A DNA stretch of 64,000 bases from assembly GCF_001514235.1 (NCBI RefSeq), contig NZ_KQ948928.1, positions 372,001 to 436,000 on the forward strand, given 5' to 3'. Made by a program: the position numbers and the translations under genes. This document shows, piece by piece, positions 35,601 to 43,273 of this stretch; the first letter of the stretch is position 1; each line of letters opens with the position of its first letter. Under the pieces are notes generated by a model. That model was not told the origin of the DNA. It ran no database searches and was given only the letters and a program-made list of their open reading frames with translations. Source of the stretch: Streptomyces caeruleatus (lineage in GTDB: Bacteria > Actinomycetota > Actinomycetes > Streptomycetales > Streptomycetaceae).

Positions 35601-35732
35601 CTCCGGTGCGGTGGCGGCCGTGGCCGGGGCGGTGAGGCCGAGGGTCAGCAGCAGGGCGGCGGCGGCCGGTATCAGCGGGCGGCGGGTACGTCTGGCACGG
35701 ACGACTCGCAGCACGGGCAGCGCAGGAAGCAC
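32616..35732 (-). CDS. Secreted GH84 beta-N-acetylglucosaminidase with C-terminal YVTN beta-propeller
   Basis: A secreted enzyme of about 1038 residues. A signal peptide (RRTRRPLIPAAAALLLTLGLTAPATAATA) is followed by a GH20b-like domain and the GH84 barrel with LRGVIEGFYGTPWSHAERL. The catalytic aspartate pair is in FAIPLDDISYTKWN. After a helical domain and a bacterial Ig-like domain, the last 320 residues are seven YVTN/NHL-type repeats (TPDGGTLWVANY, TPDGRTLYVANI). It removes beta-GlcNAc from glycoproteins or related polymers outside the cell. GTG 35732 is chosen because GGGAGG precedes it and the signal peptide then has normal length; ATG 35765 would add 11 residues. Confidence 0.9.
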   Translation of the reverse strand: MLPALPVLRVVRARRTRRPLIPAAAALLLTLGLTAPATAATAPEPRSRVPQVWPTPKSVHAGPGRLTVPDRVVEVVGPRTDPAARRLVESVLREAGAEHIVTVPAGERPPASGLTVYVGGPAENAATAAALRDLRAKSPAGLPSGGYALAAGRSHGRALLALSGTDTTGTFYAAQTLRQLVTGDRMPTVTVRDWPTAGLRGVIEGFYGTPWSHAERLAQLDFYGRTKQNVYVYSPKDDDYLRARWREPYPPAELARLRELVDRARANHVRFTYALSPGLSVCYSSDADVKALTAKFDSLYDIGVRSFAIPLDDISYTKWNCAADEAEFGTGGGAAGAAQAHLLNTVWRDFSAGHPDLKPLEMVPTEYSDLADSPYKKALREKLDLSVVVEWTGVGVIAPTITAEQVQQAREVYGHPILVWDNYPVNDYVTSRLLLGPYTGREPGVASASTGVTANPMVQGEASRIALFTSAAYLWNPDAYDPRAAFLASVRDLAGPGAAPWLRIFAENSYSSQLDPTESPTLTPLIAAFHKAYEQDSGLDRAAAALRGYFADMAATPDRLRARLDNPGFLDETSAWLDKLGRYGSAGETAVDLLLAHKDGDAEAVTRYWAGLRAERKALDAVPEQVSPGVMDQFLYRTMLQTAPDPGVDASFSPDALSLRPGASATVTLDLSDARGETARWKLDVPEGVTATPAEGTVTGPASVTVTLTADATATEGVRSVVVSGAGLLDRALPVQVTDGGGTPRALTANFSGASVSSIDLSSGTTENIAVGANPGEVVVSADGRTAYVANQGSNTVSVLDVARGTVTATVAVGRVPAGLALTPDGGTLWVANYTDGTVQPVGTGTLRAGAPVRVGDGPENMAVTPDGRTLYVANIHDNTVSPVDLATGTVSDPVAVGPRPFNVVAAPDGKTVYVSNSGGSTVTPIDTATNDTEPTLLVTGQAYGLGLSPDGRTLWVSPSAGDRVTPVDTVTGAPGAEVTVGRSAFDVGLDWDGGTAYVTTADGNGLVPVDTASGRAGSPLATGAYPLAVALTPVPVE

Positions 35733-35893
35733 GGGTCCTCCCGAGGGTCGGATGAATGTATCCATCGGGAGATGCTAGGGATGCTGAATACTTCATTCAA
35801 TGGTGCGGGAATTCCATGACCGGAAGCGCGCGCGCCCGACGGCGGGTGGGCGCACACTGGAAGTGTGCTGTCGGTGCTCAAGGGGGTGTCGGC

Positions 35894-36475
35894 ATGGCTG
35901 CGTCTGAGTGCCCGAGGGTGCGGCTGTGGCGGTGGCGGCGCAGCCCGCTGAGGCGGCGCAGCGACGTCATCGAGGCCTGGGTCGTGCTGTGCGCATGGCT
36001 GTTGGCGCTGGTCGGTGCCGTGTTCGCGGGCCTGGCGGCGGCCGAAGCGGTGACCGCCTCCGCGCAGGAGCAGCGGGCCCGAAGTCACAAGGTGACGGCC
36101 GTCCTCGTGAAGGAAGCCGAGGACCCCGGGGCCTCGCGGGTCACCACCGACCATCTCGTGTGGTCCACCGTCCGCTGGACGGACCCGGACGGCACGACCC
36201 ACACGGACGAGGCACGCGTGCCGCCCAGCACGCACGCGGGCAGCAAGGTCGAGGTGTGGGCGGACCGCCATGGCGTCATCGCCAACGAGCCGCTCTCCGA
36301 GGGCGAGATGGCGCTGCACTCGATCGCCGGAGGCATCCTGGCCGGCGCGGGCACCGCCGGTCTCGTGCTGGGGTCCGCCTGGGTGGTACGGCTGGGGATG
36401 GAGCGCCGCAGGCTGGAGCAGTGGGCCGCGGAGTGGGAGCGGCTGGACACCCCGTGGGGGTGGAAGACCGGCTGA
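35894..36475 (+). CDS. Rv1733c family membrane protein
   Basis: A 193-residue protein with two membrane segments: one near residues 27-49 (VIEAWVVLCAWLLALVGAVFAGLAA) and one near 142-165. The loop between them, with QEQRARSHKVTAVLVKEAEDPG and VRWTDPDGTTHTDEARV, is extracytoplasmic and characteristic of Rv1733c-like actinobacterial proteins. Function is unknown. AGGGGG lies 8 nt before ATG 35894. It is a stand-alone gene, divergent from the GH84 gene and convergent with the DUF4142 gene. Confidence 0.85.
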   Translation: MAASECPRVRLWRWRRSPLRRRSDVIEAWVVLCAWLLALVGAVFAGLAAAEAVTASAQEQRARSHKVTAVLVKEAEDPGASRVTTDHLVWSTVRWTDPDGTTHTDEARVPPSTHAGSKVEVWADRHGVIANEPLSEGEMALHSIAGGILAGAGTAGLVLGSAWVVRLGMERRRLEQWAAEWERLDTPWGWKTG

Positions 36476-36514
36476 TCCGGCGGCCCACTGCCTGCTGTCA
36501 GCTGACGTCCGCCG

Positions 36515-37264
36515 TCACTTGACGTCCGCGCTCGGCAGCGCCGACGGGGACGCGGTGTTCAGGTCCTCCAGGCCCTTGGGGATGGCGAGCGTGAGGACCG
36601 GGGAGCCCGGCTGGGGCGCGGGCGGGGTCATCTGCTCCTTGGGGAGCTTCGGCGGGGTGGTCTGCTGGAAGTTGTTCGCGTCGAAGTTCACCATGCCGGT
36701 CTTCTCCAGGACCGTCATGTGGTCGAGCACGGTGTCGTTCGCCAGGTCGGCCAGCTGACGGACCAGGGTGTTCTGTGTGGTGCCCCGGATCTTCGCAATC
36801 GCCGGGAAGATCTGCCCGTGCGTCACCCGCATGATCGCGACACCCGTGGCGTCGAACTCCTTGCCGGTCTTGGAGTCCACGGTCGCCACGAACTGCTGCT
36901 GCTGCGGACTCGCCTGGTTGGGCAGCGTGATGTTGAGCTCGGACGCGAGCTTGCGGCAGGCGAGGTCCAGCCGGGCGTGTCCGACGACGAGGTGCTCGCC
37001 GGCCTCCTTCATCTCCGGGGTCGTGCCGCGCTGCATGGCCATCATGCCCAGCGGGTGCTCCCAGAGACCTGCGGCGCGGACCTTGACCACGAAGTCCCGG
37101 TCGGCCTCGGTGAGCGGGCCGTACTGCGTGTTGGCGATGACGCGGTCCTGATTGGCGGAGGTGGTCTCCACGCCCAGCATGGCGGGGTAGGCGAGGGCGG
37201 AGAGGGTCAGGACGAGGGCGCCTCCCACGAAGACGGTTCCTACCATGCGGCGCGAGATGGGCAT
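36515..37264 (-). CDS. DUF4142 domain-containing exported protein
   Basis: A 249-residue protein with an N-terminal signal or anchor (MVGTVFVGGALVLTLSALAYPAML). The DUF4142 region runs from about 50 to 200, with LTEADRDFVVKVRAAGLWEHPLGMMAMQRGTTPEMKEAGEHLVVGHARLD. The helical fold is ferritin-like, but no metal-ligand set is evident. The C-terminal 40 residues are Pro-rich. A GGAGG ribosome-binding site precedes ATG 37264. Function is unknown; family members are often stress-related. Confidence 0.88.
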   Translation of the reverse strand: MPISRRMVGTVFVGGALVLTLSALAYPAMLGVETTSANQDRVIANTQYGPLTEADRDFVVKVRAAGLWEHPLGMMAMQRGTTPEMKEAGEHLVVGHARLDLACRKLASELNITLPNQASPQQQQFVATVDSKTGKEFDATGVAIMRVTHGQIFPAIAKIRGTTQNTLVRQLADLANDTVLDHMTVLEKTGMVNFDANNFQQTTPPKLPKEQMTPPAPQPGSPVLTLAIPKGLEDLNTASPSALPSADVK

Positions 37265-37375
37265 CGTGCCTCCAGAGACGAACGGCTCAGTACTCCAGGA
37301 GGTACGGACGGAGCGCGCGAAACAATCACCGCCGAGGGAAAAAATTTGCGACCGGCCCTGCGTGGTGCGTCACAG

Positions 37376-37429
37376 GCGCGAACTCGGCCCGGGTGAGGGA
37401 ACTCAGCCCAGGTGGGGGAGCTCAGCCCA
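37376..37429. repeat. Tandem 19-bp repeats overlapping the stop of the hydrolase gene
   Basis: Units at 37411-37429 and 37392-37410 each contain CTCAGCCCA, with a degenerate third unit upstream at 37376-37391. The first unit carries the hydrolase gene's true stop codon (37422-37424, minus strand) and last codons; the second repeats them. Nothing else is seen in 37265-37375 apart from the promoter of the DUF4142 gene. Confidence 0.8.
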
Positions 37430-38480
37430 GGTGACGCGCGAAGAACGCCAGCGTCACGTCCATCGACTCCCGCCACCGGGGCCCGAAGGTGTGCCCCTCG
37501 CCCGCCCACGTGCGCAGCTCCACGTCCTTGCCCGCCGCCTCGAACGCGGCGACGGTCGCCTTCGACCAGGCCAGGGGGCAGGTGTCGTCGGCGGTGCCGT
37601 GATGGACCAGCAACGGCTCGGTGACCCGGTCGACATACGTGACCGGCGAGACCTGCCGCCAGAACTCCGGGTTCTCCTCCGGGGTGCCGTGCGCGGCCTC
37701 GATCTCGTCGACGAGCGGATCTCCTTCGGGCCGCTGGAACCGGTCGATGTTCTCCTCCGGACGCGAGCTGACCGGCGCGAAGACGACGGCCGCGTCGACG
37801 AGGCCGGGCGCCACGACCAGCGCGTTGTACACGACCCCACCGCCCATCGACCGCCCCAGCAGCCCGATCCGTCCGTCGTCGACGTTCGGCCGGGTGGCGG
37901 ACCGCAGGGCGTGTACGGCGTTGATGACGTCCTCCGTGTAACCGAGCCGCAGGTTGACGTCGTTGTCCGGGTCGTCGTCGGACCCGGCGTGGTCGCGGTA
38001 GTCGGTGTGCAGGACGACATAGCCGTTGCGGGCGAGCAGGTCCTGCTCCCTGGGCATGCCGCGGCCGGTCGTGTACACGTCCGGGTCGATATAGCCGTGC
38101 GCCAGGACCAGCGCCGGGAAGGGGCCCTCGCCGCGGGGGACGTTCATGATCCCCGAGACGGTCAGCCCGTTGGACCGGTACGTGACGGCGTACTGCGTGT
38201 AGGCGTCGGTACGCAGGCGTACGGCGCCGAGGCGGAGGCCGGAACCGTGGTGCGCGCGGTGGATCAGGGCCGGGAGGGAGACGGGGTCGGCGGGTGTGGG
38301 TGTGGGTGTGGGTGTGAGGGCCGGCGTCGCGCTGGCCGCGCCGGGGGTCGCGTCGCCCGCTCGTGTGGAGGCCGGCGGGTCCGTACGCGCCGCCTCGTCG
38401 TCGCCGCCTCCGGTGCAGCCGACGGCGACCGCCAGGGCCAGCCCGGCGGTGACACGGGCAGCGTCCCGCGGGAACCGCAT
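37422..38480 (-). CDS. Lipoprotein alpha/beta hydrolase (prolyl-oligopeptidase-like)
   Basis: A 352-residue lipoprotein: short basic start, hydrophobic segment and lipobox LAVAVGC near residue 22. A low-complexity linker with alternating TP repeats follows. The alpha/beta hydrolase domain has the nucleophile in GLLGRSMGGG, the acid in HHGTADDTCPLAW and the histidine in GEGHTFGP. It would act outside the cell on a peptide or ester substrate. ATG 38480 gives a proper signal peptide; the GTG at 38519 is a weaker alternative. Confidence 0.85.
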   Translation of the reverse strand: MRFPRDAARVTAGLALAVAVGCTGGGDDEAARTDPPASTRAGDATPGAASATPALTPTPTPTPADPVSLPALIHRAHHGSGLRLGAVRLRTDAYTQYAVTYRSNGLTVSGIMNVPRGEGPFPALVLAHGYIDPDVYTTGRGMPREQDLLARNGYVVLHTDYRDHAGSDDDPDNDVNLRLGYTEDVINAVHALRSATRPNVDDGRIGLLGRSMGGGVVYNALVVAPGLVDAAVVFAPVSSRPEENIDRFQRPEGDPLVDEIEAAHGTPEENPEFWRQVSPVTYVDRVTEPLLVHHGTADDTCPLAWSKATVAAFEAAGKDVELRTWAGEGHTFGPRWRESMDVTLAFFARHLG

Positions 38481-38628
38481 GGGCCAAGTATCGCTCGGCT
38501 GGCGCCCGCGGACGCGCACGGTGGGGTGCGGTCGGGTGCCGGAAACATCCTATTGTGGAGCGCATCGCGCAGGTCTAGGGTGATATCGCCTGGAGGCCTC
38601 CGCCGGTCCGTCGGCCGAGTGGCGGTGC

Positions 38629-41598
38629 GTGGCAGGGGCGGCCTCGGGTGAGGAAGTGATCCGGTTGTCCGTCGCCTGGGACGACATCGGCGGCCTCGTC
38701 GATGCCCATGAACGTTTCCTGGCCGGCTCCCTCATCGAGTCGGACGTCAGGTCCTGCGTGCTCGACTCCTGGAAGCGCTGCCGCTCCGCGGGGCTGGAGC
38801 CGCGTCGGCTGCTGGTCCCCTACAGCGCGGAGGTGAGGCTGGACGACCGTTTCCTGCGCGCCGCCGACCCGGTCCTGGAGAGTCTGATCGCCTCCCTCGC
38901 CGACGTGGGCATGGCGGTCGCGCTCTGCGACGGACAGGGCCGCATGGTGCAGCGGCTCGGCGGCGCCCCACGGCTGCGCGAGCGCCTCGACGAAGTGCAG
39001 TTCGCCCCCGGCTTCGACGCCTCGGAACCGGTCGTGGGCACCAACGGTGTCGGCACCGCGCTGGCCGAGCGCGGCCCCGTCTACGTCGCCGGCCGCGAGC
39101 ACTTCGCCGACTGTCTGCAGCACTTCGCCTGCGCGGGCGCACCCGTCCGTGATCCGCTCAGCGGCCGTATCGAGGCGGTCCTCGACCTCACCTGTCTGCG
39201 CGACCAGGGCGATCCGGCCATGATGCGGATGGTGCGGGAGGCCGCCCGGAGCATCGAGGCCCGGCTGCTGGACCAGGCCACCCGTCGTGAGCGCGCGCTG
39301 CTCGCCGCGTACCGGCGGGCCGGCGGCCACCCGGAGGCCTGGCCGAAGCAGCCCGAGGGTCTGCCGCCCGGCCCGGACGGGGGCGTCGGCGCCCTGCCCC
39401 GGCTCGATCTGGTCGTGCTGCGGGAGCGGGCCGAGGAACTCATCGCCTCGCCGCACCGCACCCTCGACGAGGTCGCCCTGCCCAGCGGCCGCACCGCCAC
39501 CCTGTTGCGCCGCCAGGTCACGGGCGAGGACGGGGAGGCCGGCGTGGCGGTCGAGGCCCGGGTCCTCGGCGGCCCTCGCCTGCGCCATGTCGCGCCGTCG
39601 CCGTCGCCGTCGGTCACGCAGACGGCCCCGCTCGCCTCCGCCGTACGGACTCCGGCCTCCCCCTCCGTGCGCGACACTTTGCCGCGGAGCACGCCCACGC
39701 CGCCCCCCACCGCCCCGCCCACTGCCCGGCGCTCCGTCGTGCCGTCGCCCTCCGCACCCCAGCCGTACCCCGCCGGGTCCGAGCCTGACGCCGGCGGAAG
39801 CGCGGACGGCCCGCGCATCGTCGCCGCCGAGCCGCAGGCACCCGACCCGCCCCGCCCGGACGGTCAGGGTGGCGAAGGCCGGCTGCTGCTCGTCGGCGAG
39901 CCCGGGGTGGGCCGGCTGGCCGTGCTGGCGCGGCGGCGCCTGCAGTTGCTGCACGACGCGAGCGTGCGGATCGGCACCACCCTGGACGTCACCCGCACCG
40001 CCGAGGAACTCGCCGAGGTGACCGTCCCCCGGTTCGCCGACTTCGTCGCCGTCGACCTGCCCGACTCGGTGCTGCGCGGCGAGGAACCGGAGGCGCTCGG
40101 CGGCCGGACCGCGCTGCGCCGGGTGGCCCTCCGCGCCGAACGCAAGGATCCCCACCATCTGTACGACGTCGGCGACCCCGTCGAGTACGTGCCGTCCACG
40201 CCGCAGGCCCGCTCCCTGGAGACCAGGCAGTCCGTGCTGGAACCCGTCCTGTCCGAGGCGGGCGGCTGGCTCGCGCAGGACCCCGAACGGCTGGAGGGGG
40301 TGCTCGCGTCCGGGATCCACTCCCTGATCACCGTGCCGCTGCGGGCGCGGGGCACGACCCTCGGCGTGGTCAGCTTCTACCGTTCCCTGCGACCCGCCTC
40401 CTTCGAGGACGACGACCTCTCCCTCGCCCAGGAACTGGCCGGCCGCGCTGCGATCTGCATCGACAACGCCCGCCGCTACACGCGCGAGCACAACACGGCA
40501 CTCGCCCTGCAGCGCAGTCTGCTGCCCCGGGGCCGTTCCGAACAGAGCGCCGTCGAGGTCGCCTACCGCTATCTGCCCGCGCAGGCCGGCGTCGGCGGCG
40601 ACTGGTTCGACGTCATCCCGCTGTCCGGCGCCCGTGTCGCGCTGGTCGTGGGCGACGTCGTCGGGCACGGTCTGCACGCCGCCGCCACGATGGGCCGGCT
40701 GCGCACCGCCGTGCACAACTTCTGCTCGCTCGACCTGTCGCCCGACGATCTCCTCACCCACCTCGACGACCTGGTCGGCCGGCTCGACCGGGGCGAGGGC
40801 TGGGCGGCGGAGGGCACGCCCGACTCCGGCATCGTCGGAGCCACCTGTCTCTTCGCCGTCTACGATCCGGTGTCCCGGCGCTGCACCCTCACCCGCGCCG
40901 GGCACCCCCTGCCCGCGCTCGTCGCGCCCGACGGCACCGTCGAGTTCCTCGACCTGCCCTCCGGCCCGCCCCTCGGTCTGGGCGGCCTGCCCTTCGAGAC
41001 GGCCGAGCTGGAACTGGCCGAGGGCAGCCAGCTCGTGCTGTACACCGACGGGCTGGTCGAGGACCGCCACCGTGACATCGACGCCGGACTCGACCGGCTC
41101 CGGACGGTCCTGGCCCGGGCCGACCGCCCTCCCGAGGAGACCTGCGAGGCCGTCCTCGACGCCCTCCTCCCGGCCCGCCCCGGTGACGACGTCGCCCTCC
41201 TCGTCGCCCGCACCCACACCCTGGGCGCCGACCACGTGGCCCAGTGGGACCTGCCCAGCGACCCGGCGGTCGTCTCCCGCTGCCGCGCCGTGGTCACCGA
41301 ACAGCTCGCCGCCTGGGGCCTCGACGAACTGGCCTTCACCACCGAACTCATCGCCAGCGAACTCGTCACCAACGCCATCCGCCACGCCACCGGCCCCGTC
41401 CAGCTCCGTCTGCTCCGCGACCGCGCCCTGATCTGCGAGGTCTCCGACGGCAGCGGCACCTCCCCCCGGCTGCGCCGCGCACGCAGCACGGACGAGGGCG
41501 GCCGGGGCCTGTTCCTGGTCGCCCAGCTCACCGAGCGCTGGGGAACGCGGTACACCCCCAACGGCAAGATCATCTGGACGGAACAGCCGTTGCCGTGA
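38629..41598 (+). CDS. Multidomain GAF/SpoIIE phosphatase/HATPase regulator
   Basis: A 989-residue signalling protein. Residues 25-220 match the GAF-containing sensory module of AcoR-type activators (ESDVRSCVLDSWKRCRSAGLEP, VVGTNGVGTALAERGPVYV). A long Pro-rich linker spans about 320-410. A second GAF lies at 440-610 and a SpoIIE-type PP2C at 620-840 (VGGDWFDVIPL, VVGDVVGHGLHAAATM, LYTDGLVEDR). An anti-sigma-type HATPase follows at 860-985 (ELIASELVTNAIRH, GRGLFLVAQL). It probably acts as a partner switch, dephosphorylating an anti-anti-sigma factor while its HATPase acts as kinase. GTG 38629 is used; GTG 38656 is also possible. Confidence 0.9.
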   Translation: MAGAASGEEVIRLSVAWDDIGGLVDAHERFLAGSLIESDVRSCVLDSWKRCRSAGLEPRRLLVPYSAEVRLDDRFLRAADPVLESLIASLADVGMAVALCDGQGRMVQRLGGAPRLRERLDEVQFAPGFDASEPVVGTNGVGTALAERGPVYVAGREHFADCLQHFACAGAPVRDPLSGRIEAVLDLTCLRDQGDPAMMRMVREAARSIEARLLDQATRRERALLAAYRRAGGHPEAWPKQPEGLPPGPDGGVGALPRLDLVVLRERAEELIASPHRTLDEVALPSGRTATLLRRQVTGEDGEAGVAVEARVLGGPRLRHVAPSPSPSVTQTAPLASAVRTPASPSVRDTLPRSTPTPPPTAPPTARRSVVPSPSAPQPYPAGSEPDAGGSADGPRIVAAEPQAPDPPRPDGQGGEGRLLLVGEPGVGRLAVLARRRLQLLHDASVRIGTTLDVTRTAEELAEVTVPRFADFVAVDLPDSVLRGEEPEALGGRTALRRVALRAERKDPHHLYDVGDPVEYVPSTPQARSLETRQSVLEPVLSEAGGWLAQDPERLEGVLASGIHSLITVPLRARGTTLGVVSFYRSLRPASFEDDDLSLAQELAGRAAICIDNARRYTREHNTALALQRSLLPRGRSEQSAVEVAYRYLPAQAGVGGDWFDVIPLSGARVALVVGDVVGHGLHAAATMGRLRTAVHNFCSLDLSPDDLLTHLDDLVGRLDRGEGWAAEGTPDSGIVGATCLFAVYDPVSRRCTLTRAGHPLPALVAPDGTVEFLDLPSGPPLGLGGLPFETAELELAEGSQLVLYTDGLVEDRHRDIDAGLDRLRTVLARADRPPEETCEAVLDALLPARPGDDVALLVARTHTLGADHVAQWDLPSDPAVVSRCRAVVTEQLAAWGLDELAFTTELIASELVTNAIRHATGPVQLRLLRDRALICEVSDGSGTSPRLRRARSTDEGGRGLFLVAQLTERWGTRYTPNGKIIWTEQPLP

Positions 41599-41624
41599 CG
41601 CTGCCGCCGGGGCAGGCGCGGGCG

Positions 41625-43130
41625 CTACGGCTTCCCAGGCGTCGGCAACCCCGGCCCCGCACACCGGGTGTCCGCCTCCGGCACCACCCCGTCGACGAGA
41701 TACGCCGCCACCGTGCCGTCCACGCACCCGTTCCCCCGGCTGGCGAACACGCCGTGGGAGTAGTCGTCGTCGAGGACCACCAGCCGGGAACCGGGCAGCA
41801 CCTCCCGCAGTCGCCGGGCGCCCTCGATCGGGGTCACCGGGTCGTGCGCGGACGCGACCAGCAGGACCGGCGGGGCGGCCGGACCGCCCAGCGGGGTACG
41901 GCTGCCCGGACGGTGGTGCCAGTAGGCGCAGGCCGAGGCCTCCAGGCCGGTCAGGACCGGCTGCGGGTCCAGTCGCCGTATGCGGCGGATGTCCGCCACG
42001 ATCTCGCGCGGCGTCGGACCCGGGCCGTCCGCGCACTTCACGATCCGGTTGGCCGCCTCGTAGTTGCGGGATTCGGGGCTGTCGAAGGCGGCGGCGGGGC
42101 GCAGGCCCGCCACGCTGCGGTCCGTCAGGTAGGTGCGCAGGCCGTCGGCCAGGCCCGTCCAGCGTTCGGTGCGGCCGAGGGCGCGGTAGACGGCACGGTC
42201 GAACTCCGCGGGGCCGAAGCCGTCCACCGGACGGGCGGCGAGGCCCTGGCGGGCGTCCAGGTACGAACGCCGTACCGCATACGACGAGTTGCCCAGGCCG
42301 AAGCGGTCCGGGTGCGCTGCGGTCCAGGCGAAGAACGTGTCGCGGGCCCGGAGCAGGGCCCGGGCCTGGAGCACGTCGAAGTCGTACCAGTCCCAGGGGC
42401 CGACCACGCTGTCCAGCACCATGCGGCCCACCCGGTGCGGGAAGTGAGCGGCATAGGCCGCGCCCAGGTAGGTGCCGTACGAGACACCGAGGAAGCTCGT
42501 CCGCGGTTCGCCCAGCGCGGCGCGGATCGCGTCCATGTCGTACGCCGTCTGCTCGGTGGACAGGTACGGCAGCGCCGCCGTGCCCGCGCCCGCCGCGCAG
42601 TCGTCGGCCAGCCGGTGCTGTGAGTCGAGGTACGACCGCTCGGCGCGCGGGCCGACCGGGACCGGGTCCGGCCCCGGAGCGCTGAAGAGGCCGCCCATCG
42701 CGCCGCAGCCGACCGGCGTGCTGTGGCCGACGCCGCGTGGGTCGAAGCCGATGACGTCGTACGCGCGCCGCACGCTCGCGGGGAGCTTGGCGCGCTTGGT
42801 CACCGCGTAGGGCAGCCCGGAGCCGCCCGGGCCGCCGGGATTGACGAGCAGGATGCCGCGTCGCTCGGCCGGGGTGCCGGAGGCGGGGACGCGGGAGACG
42901 GCGATCTCGATGCGCGGGCCGGACGGGTGCTTCCGGTCGAGCGGGACGGTGAGGCGCCCGCATTCCACGCGGTCCGGTGCGGGCGGGGCCGGTACGGAGT
43001 CCGGGCAGGCGGCGAAGGCGAGGGTGGCCGTGGCGCGTGCGGAGGCGGCGGCGGGGGCGGCCGTGGGGAGCAGGGCCGCGGCGGCCGTGAGGGCGCACAG
43101 CAGGGCGGCGGGACGGGGTGGGACGGACAT
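41625..43130 (-). CDS. Secreted tripeptidyl-aminopeptidase-like alpha/beta hydrolase
   Basis: A 501-residue exported hydrolase of the Streptomyces TAP/SlpD-type family. The signal peptide ends near AAPAAASARA. LLVNPGGPGGSG supplies the oxyanion hole and GVSYGTYLGAAYAAHFP the nucleophile serine. The late TAP-type domain holds VLLVASAHDPVTPIEGARRL (Asp) and DDDYSHGVF (His). It probably trims tripeptides or small amides outside the cell. ATG 43130 is chosen because GGAG is 6 nt upstream. Its promoter region carries the Zur-like box shared with the divergent operon. Confidence 0.9.
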   Translation of the reverse strand: MSVPPRPAALLCALTAAAALLPTAAPAAASARATATLAFAACPDSVPAPPAPDRVECGRLTVPLDRKHPSGPRIEIAVSRVPASGTPAERRGILLVNPGGPGGSGLPYAVTKRAKLPASVRRAYDVIGFDPRGVGHSTPVGCGAMGGLFSAPGPDPVPVGPRAERSYLDSQHRLADDCAAGAGTAALPYLSTEQTAYDMDAIRAALGEPRTSFLGVSYGTYLGAAYAAHFPHRVGRMVLDSVVGPWDWYDFDVLQARALLRARDTFFAWTAAHPDRFGLGNSSYAVRRSYLDARQGLAARPVDGFGPAEFDRAVYRALGRTERWTGLADGLRTYLTDRSVAGLRPAAAFDSPESRNYEAANRIVKCADGPGPTPREIVADIRRIRRLDPQPVLTGLEASACAYWHHRPGSRTPLGGPAAPPVLLVASAHDPVTPIEGARRLREVLPGSRLVVLDDDYSHGVFASRGNGCVDGTVAAYLVDGVVPEADTRCAGPGLPTPGKP

Positions 43131-43166
43131 GGTCACTCCAAGGCTGAGTAAGAACGGGGTAGCAAA

Positions 43167-43181
43167 TGAAAATGATTATCG
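43167..43181. promoter_or_regulatory. Zur box-like operator
   Basis: TGAAAATGATTATCG agrees at 13 of 15 positions with the actinobacterial Zur consensus TGAAAATGATTTTCA. It lies between the divergent hydrolase gene and the ten-gene operon. On the minus strand a TTGACG hexamer (43200-43195) and TAATCA overlapping the box could form the hydrolase promoter. In Streptomyces, Zur with zinc represses zinc-uptake and zincophore genes through such sites. Confidence 0.65.
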
Positions 43182-43273
43182 CTAACGTGTGCGCGTCAAG
43201 TCCGGCACCCCTCCGACCGAGGGACGCCCCGGGCTGCCTTGACGTCTGAACTCACGGCACGAAAAGGGGAGTT

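Noticed and set aside
16147..35732. DasR (dre) sites in the glycan locus
   Set aside because: No good match to the ACTGGTCTAGACCAGT-like consensus was seen near the starts; the recurring site is different.
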